64,000 nucleotides of DNA from Sphingomonas populi (GTDB lineage: Bacteria; Pseudomonadota; Alphaproteobacteria; Sphingomonadales; Sphingomonadaceae), in assembly GCF_004208535.1 (NCBI RefSeq), contig NZ_SGIS01000003.1, forward strand, positions 148,925 to 212,924, given 5' to 3'. Position 1 is the first letter of the stretch, and each line of letters starts with the position of its first letter. Below, piece by piece: positions 34,105 to 41,680 of the stretch. The translations under genes were made by a program, and so were the position numbers. The notes under the pieces were generated by a model. That model was given only the letters and a program-made list of their open reading frames with translations. It was not told the origin of the DNA and did not search any database.

Positions 34105-35276
34105 CAGGCGGGGTTCCGCTTCAGCCACTGCTTGGCGATGATCATGCGCTGCATTTCGTTGGTGCCTTCGCCGATGCACATCAGCAGCGCGTCGCGATAG
34201 TAACGCTCGATTTCATATTCCTTGGAGTAGGAATAGCCGCCGAAGATCCGCATAGCCTCTTCGGCATTGCGCACCGCCGCTTCGGACGCGAAATACTTCG
34301 CCATCCCGGCTTCCATGTCGCAGCGCTCGCCACGGTCATAGGCCTGCGCCGCCTGCTCGACGAGCAGCCGCGACGCCTCCGCCCGCGTCACCATCTCGCC
34401 CAGTTTCAACTGGATCGCCTGGTGCTGGGCGATCGGCTTGCCCATCGTCTTGCGGATCTGGGCATATTCGGTCGCCAGCCGCAGTGCGCCCAGCGCCAGC
34501 CCGACGCCGCGCGCTGCGACGTTGATCCGGCCCAGCTCCAGCCCGCCGGTCGCCTGGAAAAAGCCTTCGCCCTCCACGCCGCCGATCAGGTTCGCCGCCG
34601 GCACGCGATAGTCGATGAAGTTCAGCTCGGCGCTATCGATCGCCTTATAGCCCAGCTTCTCGAACTTCTTGCTGACCTCGAACCCAGGCCCCTTGGGCAC
34701 GATGAAGAAGCTCATGCCCTTGTATCGCGGCTCGGCGGTGGGATCGGTCTTCACCAGCATCGCAAAGCAACTGCCTTGGACGCCGTTGGTGATCCAGGTC
34801 TTGGTGCCGTTGATCACATAGTCATCGCCATCGCGCACCGCCAAGGTGCGGATGCCCTGCAGATCGGTGCCCGCATCCGGCTCGGTCAGCGCCAGCCCGC
34901 CGCGGATTTCGCCGCTCGCGAATTTGGGCAGCCATTCCTGCTTTTGCGCCTCGGTGCCAAAGCGTTCGACGGCGGCGGCCATGATCAGGTGCGAATTGAC
35001 GATGCCGGTGATCGCCATCCAATAGGAAGCGATGCGCGCGATGATCCGGGCATAGGTCGTAGCGGGCAGGCCCAGCCCGCCATATTCCTGGCCGATCGTC
35101 GCGCCGAACAGGCCCATTTCCTTCATCTGTTCGACCAGTGCGGCCGGCCAGATATCGCCGTGGTCATGGTACATGACGACGGGCCGCACTTCGCGCTCGA
35201 TCCACAGGTCGATGGCATCTAACAGCGCCGCTTCGTCGGCAGGATCGATGGTGCGGATGTGATGGGTGCCGCTCAT
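34104..35276 (-). CDS. Acyl-CoA dehydrogenase
   Basis: The 390-residue acyl-CoA dehydrogenase has LTEPDAGTDLQGIRT and WITNG (FAD-binding middle domain) and FGGYSYSKEYEIERYYRDA. The catalytic base position is Glu370 in IGEGTNEMQR, as in most short/medium-chain and glutaryl-CoA-type enzymes. It introduces an alpha,beta double bond into an acyl-CoA and passes electrons to ETF. Sitting directly before MaoC and CitE genes, it could produce a mesaconyl- or itaconyl-type CoA from a branched saturated diacyl-CoA. The start overlaps the MaoC stop. Confidence 0.94.
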   Translation of the reverse strand: MSGTHHIRTIDPADEAALLDAIDLWIEREVRPVVMYHDHGDIWPAALVEQMKEMGLFGATIGQEYGGLGLPATTYARIIARIASYWMAITGIVNSHLIMAAAVERFGTEAQKQEWLPKFASGEIRGGLALTEPDAGTDLQGIRTLAVRDGDDYVINGTKTWITNGVQGSCFAMLVKTDPTAEPRYKGMSFFIVPKGPGFEVSKKFEKLGYKAIDSAELNFIDYRVPAANLIGGVEGEGFFQATGGLELGRINVAARGVGLALGALRLATEYAQIRKTMGKPIAQHQAIQLKLGEMVTRAEASRLLVEQAAQAYDRGERCDMEAGMAKYFASEAAVRNAEEAMRIFGGYSYSKEYEIERYYRDALLMCIGEGTNEMQRMIIAKQWLKRNPA

Positions 35277-35785
35277 CAGTCGTTCACCGAGCCGAAGCCG
35301 CGCTTCCAGATCAACATGGTGCGGTTGAAGGTGCAGACCACTTCGCCGTGCTGGTTCCTGCCCGTCGTTCGCACGGTCACGATCCCCTGTTCGGGGCGCG
35401 ATGCGGACTCGCGCTTTTCCAGCACTTCGCTTTCCGCATACAGCGTGTCGCCGCAGAAAACGGGGTTGGTCAGCCGAATATTGTCCCAGCCCAGATTGGC
35501 CACGGCCTTCTGGCTGACGTCGGAAACGCTCATCCCCACCATCAGCGCGACGGTGAACGGCGAACAGACCAGAGGCTTGCCGAACTCGGTTTTCTTCGCG
35601 AATTCATAATCGAAATGCGCCGGATGCGTGTTCATCGTCAGCAACGTGAACCACACATTGTCGGCATCGGTGATCGTCCGTCCCGGGCGATGTTCGTAGA
35701 TATGGCCGACTACGAAATCCTCATAGGATCGACCGAAAGTTTCCCGAAACCGCCCGGGGGCGACCTCGATCACACCGTCACGCAT
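35276..35785 (-). CDS. MaoC-family hydratase
   Basis: The 169-residue hot-dog-fold protein has the MaoC hydratase-2 signature: an Asp followed by FTLLTMNTHPAHFDYEFA, where Asn and His form the active site. It then has CSPFTVALMVGMS and NIRLTNPVFCGDTL. Members hydrate trans-enoyl-CoAs; mesaconyl-CoA and itaconyl-CoA hydratases belong here. It overlaps the CitE-type gene by 8 bp upstream and the acyl-CoA dehydrogenase downstream, forming a dehydrogenation, hydration and cleavage set. Confidence 0.92.
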   Translation of the reverse strand: MRDGVIEVAPGRFRETFGRSYEDFVVGHIYEHRPGRTITDADNVWFTLLTMNTHPAHFDYEFAKKTEFGKPLVCSPFTVALMVGMSVSDVSQKAVANLGWDNIRLTNPVFCGDTLYAESEVLEKRESASRPEQGIVTVRTTGRNQHGEVVCTFNRTMLIWKRGFGSVND

Positions 35786-36608
35786 GTGCTTGCTCCGCTT
35801 GGCTCAGGATTCGGAAATACCGGCGCATGATCGGAGCCTCGAGCATGCGCCCCTTGTGGCGAACGGCCGCGCCGCCGGCCGCAGCAAACGCCGCCGCCGC
35901 CGCTTGCGCGTCCGCGATTTCTTGGGGTGTGGGGGCGAGGCCAGCGCGGATTGTCGCGATCTGCGCCGGATGGATCGCCGCCTTTGCCGCAAAGCCCAGC
36001 GCGCGGGCGCGGCGGGTTTCGTCGGCAAGGCCGGCAGCGTCGTCGAGATGGAGGAACGGCACGTCGATCGCGGGCACCCCGGCTTCGGCACAGGCGAGCA
36101 CGAACTGGCCGCGCGCCGTGAACAGCGGCTCCCACGCCAGCGCCACGCCCAACTCACCGGCCAGATCGCCGCCGCCGAACATCGCCGCAGCCACACCGGG
36201 CGCGCTGGCGATGGCGTGCGCGCGGCGCAGCCCCTTCGGCGTTTCGATCAGCGGCACGATCGGCGGGCAAGAATCGCCCAGCGCGCCCCGCACCACTTCG
36301 ATCGCCTCGGCGCTCTCTACCTTGGGCACCAGCAGCAGCGCGGGCATCGTGCCGGCAGCGGCAAGCGCGACCAGATCCTCCAGCCCTGCCCGCGTCGTCA
36401 CGCCATTGATGCGCAGCGACAGGCCGGGCGTAGCAGGATCAGACAGCGCGGCGATCGCTGCCGCGCGGGCCGCTGCCTTGTCGGCTGGCGGCACGGCATC
36501 TTCCAGATCGACACACACCGCGTCGGCACCGCTCGCCAATGCCTTGGCAAAGCGATCGGGCCGTCCACCGGGCACGAACAACAGGGTCATCAGGCGTTCG
36601 ACGGACAC
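35778..36608 (-). CDS. CitE/HpcH-family acyl-CoA lyase (citramalyl-CoA or malyl-CoA lyase-like)
   Basis: The 276-residue TIM-barrel lyase has LLFVPGGRPDRFAKAL, CVDLEDAVPPADKAAAR, VPLIETPKGL, MFGGGDLAGELG and AAIHPAQ. These are the signature blocks of CitE-like (3S)-malyl/citramalyl-CoA lyases. It cleaves a beta-hydroxyacyl-CoA into acetyl- or propionyl-CoA and pyruvate or glyoxylate. Start choice: GTG 36608 is favoured over ATG 36590 because AGGAAG lies upstream, but either is possible. It is the first gene of the long minus-strand operon, divergent from the MFS transporter. Confidence 0.9.
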   Translation of the reverse strand: MSVERLMTLLFVPGGRPDRFAKALASGADAVCVDLEDAVPPADKAAARAAAIAALSDPATPGLSLRINGVTTRAGLEDLVALAAAGTMPALLLVPKVESAEAIEVVRGALGDSCPPIVPLIETPKGLRRAHAIASAPGVAAAMFGGGDLAGELGVALAWEPLFTARGQFVLACAEAGVPAIDVPFLHLDDAAGLADETRRARALGFAAKAAIHPAQIATIRAGLAPTPQEIADAQAAAAAFAAAGGAAVRHKGRMLEAPIMRRYFRILSQAEQAHA

Positions 36609-36772
36609 GGGTTTCAGAGCTTCCTCGCTTTTGCAGTGCGGGTCTGTGCGGGCAGCGGTGGCAGCCGGTCCATGCGGAGATCGCGGGATCGCCGCCTGCC
36701 GGACAAAATCGAATGTACGCTGGCACGCTCGCCCCTGCGGCATAGCGTGTGGCCCAATCGATAGGGGAAACC

Positions 36773-38014
36773 ATGCACGCACCCGCGCCACGTTCGGAAT
36801 TCCGCCTGGGCACCAAACCGCTGATCGCGGCGTTGCTCGGCGTCACCTGCGGCGCCTCGCCTCTGCCGTTCAACGTGCTGCCGCTGATGATCGGGCCGAT
36901 CCACGCCGAACTGGGCTGGAGCTTCGCGCTGATCAGTGCGGGCGTCACGGTGTTCGGGGTGGTCGCGGCACTGATGGCGCCACTCTTTGGCGCGGCGGCG
37001 GATCGGATCGGGGTCCGGCGCGTCGCCTTATGGTCGCTCGCCGCCTTTGGCCTTGGCTTCGGCGCCTTCTATTTCCTGCCGACCCATCCCGTCGGCTATA
37101 TCGCGTGCTGGGCCGCGCTGGGCCTGGTCGCGATCGGGTCCACGCCGGTTTCCTGGAGCCGGGCAATCAGCATGTGGTTCGATCGCCAGCGTGGGCTTGC
37201 CCTGGCAATCATGTTGATGGGCACCAGCCTTGCCGCATTGGTCGTGCCCCAGATCGCCGAGCGCGCGATCGAGTGGGGTGGCTGGCGGGCCGGGTTTCCG
37301 GCGCTGGCGGTGCTGCCCCTGCTGGTCGCGCTCCCCGTCGCGCTGCTCTGGTTCCGCGAACCCCGGCACGACGAATGCCCGCCCGGCGTCACCGATGCTT
37401 CGGGCGCCGTCTGGGGTCTCACCCTGCGTCAGGCGGTGCGCAGCTATCGCTTCTGGGTGCTGATCGCATCCATTCTGTTCATCGCCTTCGCCTATGGCGG
37501 CGCGCACATTCACATGGTGCAGATCGTCGCGCTGCACGGCTTCCCGCCCAAGGTGGCGGCTGGCGTGATGGGGCTGGTGGCGATCGGCATCCTGTCCGGT
37601 CGGTTGATCGTCGGATTCCTGTTCGATCGGCTCTGGGCGCCCGGCGTCGCCTTTCCCGCGCTGCTGCTGCCCGCCTTCGCCTGCATGTTGCTGATGGGCA
37701 CCGGCACGTCGCTCACTTGGCTGATGATCGCCGGCTACCTGCTCGGCGTGGCTGCGGGCACGGAGGCGGACGTGATCGCGTTCCTCACCGCCAAATATTT
37801 CGGGATGGCGCATTTCGGCCGGATCTACGGCATGCTCTACATGCCGTTCGGGGTGGGTTCGGCGATTTCGCCCATCCTCTATGGCGCGGTGCGCGATGCG
37901 ACTGGCCGCTATGATGCGATGCTGATGGCGGCGATGCTGTTGTTCGGGGTCGGCGGCGCCCTCCTGCTCACCCTCGGCCGCTACCCGCGCATCGCCGAAC
38001 ACGGGGTAAAGTGA
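36773..38014 (+). CDS. MFS transporter (oxalate/formate-antiporter-like or monocarboxylate type)
   Basis: The 413-residue protein has 12 predicted membrane helices. It has the MFS loop 2-3 motif (LFGAAADRIGVRRVALWS) and a less conserved second copy (GRLIVGFLFDRLWAPGVAF). It resembles MFS members that carry organic acids. The start at ATG 36773 follows AGGGGA. It leads a plus-strand unit with methyltransferase 2 and its partner; the stop overlaps the methyltransferase start (TGATG). A role in importing the acid substrate or exporting a methylated product is possible. Confidence 0.92.
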   Translation: MHAPAPRSEFRLGTKPLIAALLGVTCGASPLPFNVLPLMIGPIHAELGWSFALISAGVTVFGVVAALMAPLFGAAADRIGVRRVALWSLAAFGLGFGAFYFLPTHPVGYIACWAALGLVAIGSTPVSWSRAISMWFDRQRGLALAIMLMGTSLAALVVPQIAERAIEWGGWRAGFPALAVLPLLVALPVALLWFREPRHDECPPGVTDASGAVWGLTLRQAVRSYRFWVLIASILFIAFAYGGAHIHMVQIVALHGFPPKVAAGVMGLVAIGILSGRLIVGFLFDRLWAPGVAFPALLLPAFACMLLMGTGTSLTWLMIAGYLLGVAAGTEADVIAFLTAKYFGMAHFGRIYGMLYMPFGVGSAISPILYGAVRDATGRYDAMLMAAMLLFGVGGALLLTLGRYPRIAEHGVK

Positions 38015-39213
38015 TGAAGCAAGACGTTCCCCCGCCCTATACCGCCGTCACCCAGCACGCGATGTTCCCCAAGCCCAGCCATGACGAGGCGGCGCGCTAC
38101 AATTTCCTGGCGAACTTCAACAAGCACATGTCGGGCACGCTCGGCGCCGGCAACAAGCTGGCCTATGAAACGCGCGTGCTGCCCGCCTTCCGCGCCGAAC
38201 AGGGCCGAGATCCGCAGGACCGGTTCGAGGTCCGCCACGCGATGAACCGCGATCCCTGGCACCGGCTCTGGTCCGCCTGCCGCCGCAATGCGATGGAGAT
38301 GCGCCAGCAGAACGGGCGCTCGATCGTGCTGCGCCAACTCGACGAACTGGATGCACTGGCCCAGCACTTCAACGCCGGTCGCGACACGCTGGCGCTGAAC
38401 CCGGACGTAGCCGTGCCGCGCTATCAGGCCGCCGTCGACATCCACTGCATGCCCGGCAGCTACCACGGCGAGGAACGCCCCGGCGACGTCTCCGCCGGCG
38501 CCAATTACGACAGCGGCCTGTTCGCCACCACCGGCGGCCAACTCGGCGCACTCAACGATGGCGGGGGGCAGGCGCTGGTCGAATGGATCCGGCGCGAGCG
38601 GCCCGACTGGAGCCCGCGCCGCATCCTCGATCTGGGCGCCACCATCGGCCACAATATCGTGCCGCTGGCGCAAGCCTTTCCCGATGCGGAGGTGATCGCG
38701 ATCGACACCGCCGCGCCGGTTCTCCGCTATGGCCATGCCCGCGCGCAGGCTTTGGGCGTCCACAACATCCGCTTCGTCCAGATGGATGCCGAGCATATGG
38801 GCGCCTTCCCCGACGGCCATTTCGATTGGGTGCAGACGACGATGTACCTGCACGAACTGTCAGGCAAATCACTCCCCGCGATCATCCGCGAAGGCGTTCG
38901 CGTGCTCGCCCCCGGCGGGCTGATGTTCCATCTGGAGCAGCCGCAATATAGCGACGACATGCCGCTCTATGAGCAGTTCCTGCGTGACTGGGACGCGTTC
39001 AACAACAACGAACCCTTCTGGTCGGCGATGCACGCGCTCGACTTGAAGCAGATCATGGCAGAGGCTGGCCTTCCCCGCGACTGCCAGTTCGTCACCGGCG
39101 TGCGCGCCGTCGCGGATCGCAGCATCTTCCCGGACGCGCCCGCCCCGGACGAAGAGGATTATGGCCGCACCGCCAAGTGGAACGCCTATGGCGCATGGAA
39201 GCCCGCAGCATGA
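38014..39213 (+). CDS. SAM-dependent class I methyltransferase with an extra N-terminal domain (copy 2)
   Basis: This 399-residue paralogue of the protein at 2632-3855 has an N-terminal domain with VPRYQAAVDIHCMPGSYHG. SAM motif I is ILDLGATIGHN, followed by IAIDTAAPVLRYGHARAQ, DGHFDWVQTTMYLHELSGK, VLAPGGLMFH and FNNNEPFWSAM. Both copies keep the N-terminal HCMPG segment and the NNEPFW segment, which are unusual for small-molecule methyltransferases. ATG 38014 overlaps the transporter stop; GTG 38011 is an alternative. It is again followed by a small partner gene through an ATGA overlap. The acceptor substrate is unknown. Confidence 0.88.
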   Translation: MKQDVPPPYTAVTQHAMFPKPSHDEAARYNFLANFNKHMSGTLGAGNKLAYETRVLPAFRAEQGRDPQDRFEVRHAMNRDPWHRLWSACRRNAMEMRQQNGRSIVLRQLDELDALAQHFNAGRDTLALNPDVAVPRYQAAVDIHCMPGSYHGEERPGDVSAGANYDSGLFATTGGQLGALNDGGGQALVEWIRRERPDWSPRRILDLGATIGHNIVPLAQAFPDAEVIAIDTAAPVLRYGHARAQALGVHNIRFVQMDAEHMGAFPDGHFDWVQTTMYLHELSGKSLPAIIREGVRVLAPGGLMFHLEQPQYSDDMPLYEQFLRDWDAFNNNEPFWSAMHALDLKQIMAEAGLPRDCQFVTGVRAVADRSIFPDAPAPDEEDYGRTAKWNAYGAWKPAA

Positions 39214-39566
39214 CCGAGATCGACTGGATCGCCCGCGCCGGCACCCGCGCCAAGGGCAAACGCCCTGATTTCCTGGGCGACCCCATCGCGGAGCGGATGC
39301 TGTCGATCCTGCTGGCGGTGGCGGGCGAAGTGTCGGTGCTCAAGGAACGGCTCGACACGGTCGAACGGCTGCTGGAGACAAACGGCACGATCCGCCGCGA
39401 GGACATCGAAGCCTATACGCCCGATGCCGACGCCGCCTATGCGCGCAGCGTGCTGACCAAGGAATATGTCGCCCGCATCTTGCGCGGGATGCAGCAGGAT
39501 ATGGAATCGATGCAAGCGGCCGAAAAGCCGCTTGCCGATATCAGCGCCGACCTCCGCGATAGCTGA
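39210..39566 (+). CDS. Small methyltransferase-partner protein (copy 2), unknown function
   Basis: The 118-residue protein starts at the ATGA overlap with methyltransferase 2. It has the same pattern as copy 1: RAGTRAKGKRPDFLGDP, then a helical AERMLSILLAVAGEVSVLKERLDTVERLL, and a charged C-terminal helix with a run of Met/Gln/Glu. The heptad-like spacing suggests a coiled coil. No catalytic motif or signal is visible. Conservation of order, overlap and sequence in two separate loci argues that it is an obligate partner of the methyltransferase. Confidence 0.8.
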   Translation: MTEIDWIARAGTRAKGKRPDFLGDPIAERMLSILLAVAGEVSVLKERLDTVERLLETNGTIRREDIEAYTPDADAAYARSVLTKEYVARILRGMQQDMESMQAAEKPLADISADLRDS

Positions 39567-39572
39567 GCAGCA

Positions 39573-40616
39573 TCAGGGCTGCGGCCCGAACGTCCGATCA
39601 AAATACGCGATCGTCGCGGCCAGCGCCTTGCGATGTGCTGCGGCGGTGGCTTCGGGGGTCTTGGCGTGCCAGCCGTGATTGGCGCCCGGCAGAATCAACG
39701 TTTCCACCGGCACTCCAGCCGCCTTCAGCACCGCCGCCATCCGCTCGCTTTGTTGATAGGGCACCGCCACATCGGCATCGCCGTGGATCAGCAGCATCGG
39801 CGCATCCGTTTTGTCGACATAGGTGACCGGCGACACCCAGGTCTTCTGGGCAGTCGTGCACTGCGCCGTCGTGCATCCCACGAACAACCGTGTCGGATCT
39901 TCCGGCGGCTGGGGCGGGATTTTCACCGGCCCTTCAAAGTTGAAATCGTAAATGCCGAACCAGCCCACCGCTGCCTGCACGCAGTCGGACGGTGGTGTCG
40001 CAGCGGGCACGTCGGTCGTGCGCCGACGCCGCTCGTCCACGGGATCGAATTTGGCCACGCCGCACGTCGTCGCCGCCACGCCGATCAGGTGACCGCCTGC
40101 GGATTCGCCCCAGATGCCCACCTTAGCGGTATCGATGCCGAACGCCGCATCCTGGCTGCGTAGCCAGCGGATACCCGCCTTCACGTCACGAATCGCTGCC
40201 GGGAACGGCGCCTCCTTGGCCAGCCGATAGCTGACTGCTGCAACCACATATCCCCGCGCCGCCATCCGCGCGAGCACGCCCGGCCAGTCGGCATAGGCTG
40301 CGGCACCCTGCGGCGTCCCCGCGACCCACCCGCCGCCATGTACCCAGATGAGCAGCGGACGCTTCGCCGCGATCGGCTTGGCAGGGCGGTAAATGTCCAT
40401 GCGCAACGGGCGATAGCCCATCGGCTCAGCAAAGATCCGCTCGCTGTGGATCACGGTGCCGCCCAGCATCGGCGTGTCCGCCGCCAGTTCGGACGGCGGC
40501 GCCGGCTTGCCGCGCTCCAGGATCGGGACGCCTGCAGCAACCTCGTCGGCGCTTTGCGCCAGAGCGGACGACGCGGAGAGCAGCAACGCCGCCGCCGCGA
40601 TCAGGCGGGCGCTCAT
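39573..40616 (-). CDS. Exported alpha/beta hydrolase (HSL/BD-FAE-type carboxylesterase)
   Basis: The 347-residue protein has a signal peptide (RLIAAAALLLSASSALA, cleavage before QSADEV). The hydrolase domain has the oxyanion IWVHGGGWVAG, the nucleophile elbow GESAGGHL, an Asp in HGDADVAVPYQQ and a His in PGANHGWH. It belongs to the hormone-sensitive-lipase/prolyl-oligopeptidase-like carboxylesterases and should act in the periplasm on an ester. A Cys-rich insertion (CTTAQCTTAQ) is unusual. The start overlaps the DUF3089 gene stop (ATGA). Confidence 0.9.
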   Translation of the reverse strand: MSARLIAAAALLLSASSALAQSADEVAAGVPILERGKPAPPSELAADTPMLGGTVIHSERIFAEPMGYRPLRMDIYRPAKPIAAKRPLLIWVHGGGWVAGTPQGAAAYADWPGVLARMAARGYVVAAVSYRLAKEAPFPAAIRDVKAGIRWLRSQDAAFGIDTAKVGIWGESAGGHLIGVAATTCGVAKFDPVDERRRRTTDVPAATPPSDCVQAAVGWFGIYDFNFEGPVKIPPQPPEDPTRLFVGCTTAQCTTAQKTWVSPVTYVDKTDAPMLLIHGDADVAVPYQQSERMAAVLKAAGVPVETLILPGANHGWHAKTPEATAAAHRKALAATIAYFDRTFGPQP

Positions 40617-41680
40617 TTGGACACCTTCACGAAAGCGGCAATCCGCTGCGCCGCATTGGCGCGGATATCGGCATAGAACAGCCCCATGTCGTGAAAATGC
40701 ATGCTTCCCCCCATTAATGGCTTCATATCCAGTGCAGGATCGGGCTTCGCCACCAGATAGCCGTCATCCTCGCACCGCACCGCGACCAATCCCTTGCGCA
40801 GCGGCAGCACCGGGCCGGCACCCGCTTCGCCCGGCACCGCGCCCTTGCTCGCTTCCCGGCTGGCCGCCGGCCGGGCGCGATCGAAGGTCAGCGGATTGAT
40901 GCACAGCGCGCGCTTGCCCGGCGTATCGCCGTATTTGGCGACATAGTTCTTCGACATCATCGCCGCGGCCGGCGCCCGGACCATCGTCGGCAATACGGTG
41001 TTCCATCCGATCACGCAGCCGGTCTGCGCTGGCCGGTCGCACGGCCGCAGCGCCTTGTAGCGCGTGCCGAAATCGCCCTCGAGCAGGTTGATCCCCACGA
41101 CATAGGCCGCCACCATGCGCTTCGCGAGCGGCGTGCCGTCGATGCGGCGCTCCAGCAGTTGGGCGATGTGCCACGCGCCCTGGCTATGGCCGACCAGAAT
41201 GAACGGGCGGCCATGATTGTCGCGCTTCAGATAGTCGTCGAACGCGCGCTCCACATCCGAATAGGCCAGGTCGAACGCCGGACGCCCGGCGCCGTCGAGC
41301 TGGAACACCGCGCGGCCCACTGCCTGGCGGTATCGCGGTGCGAACACCCGGCAGCATCCGTTGAAGATCGCCGCCTGCCGCGCGATGACGCTGCCATCGG
41401 TCCGGCGATTGGTCTCGGCATCGCCCAGATCCTGGTTCCACGCCGTCGCGCTGCTAAACGTCGTGGGGTGGACATAAAACACATCCACTTTGGGCGCCTT
41501 TGCCAGCCCCGAAGCACCCTGCGGCACGGTAGCGGCGACGCCTTCCTGCCCCGGCCGCGCGGCCCAGCTTTCCGCCTTGGCGTAATCGGGAGCGGTTGGC
41601 GCAGTCGCGGGATCGAAGGCCTGCGCCAGTACCGGCGCGCTCCACCCCAGCAGCGCCGCAGCGACGATCGCGCGGATCAT
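40613..41680 (-). CDS. Exported DUF3089-family alpha/beta hydrolase
   Basis: The 355-residue protein has a signal peptide (RAIVAAALLGWSAPVLAQ) and the DUF3089 features: VDVFYVHPTTFSSATAWNQDL, then FNGCCRVFAPRYRQAV and the lipase-like elbow GHSQGAWHIAQLL. It ends with HFHDMGLFYADIRANA. DUF3089 proteins have an alpha/beta-hydrolase fold with unknown substrates. The start at ATG 41680 overlaps the amine oxidase stop (ATGA), and the stop overlaps the next hydrolase, so three exported enzymes are made as one unit. Confidence 0.88.
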   Translation of the reverse strand: MIRAIVAAALLGWSAPVLAQAFDPATAPTAPDYAKAESWAARPGQEGVAATVPQGASGLAKAPKVDVFYVHPTTFSSATAWNQDLGDAETNRRTDGSVIARQAAIFNGCCRVFAPRYRQAVGRAVFQLDGAGRPAFDLAYSDVERAFDDYLKRDNHGRPFILVGHSQGAWHIAQLLERRIDGTPLAKRMVAAYVVGINLLEGDFGTRYKALRPCDRPAQTGCVIGWNTVLPTMVRAPAAAMMSKNYVAKYGDTPGKRALCINPLTFDRARPAASREASKGAVPGEAGAGPVLPLRKGLVAVRCEDDGYLVAKPDPALDMKPLMGGSMHFHDMGLFYADIRANAAQRIAAFVKVSK

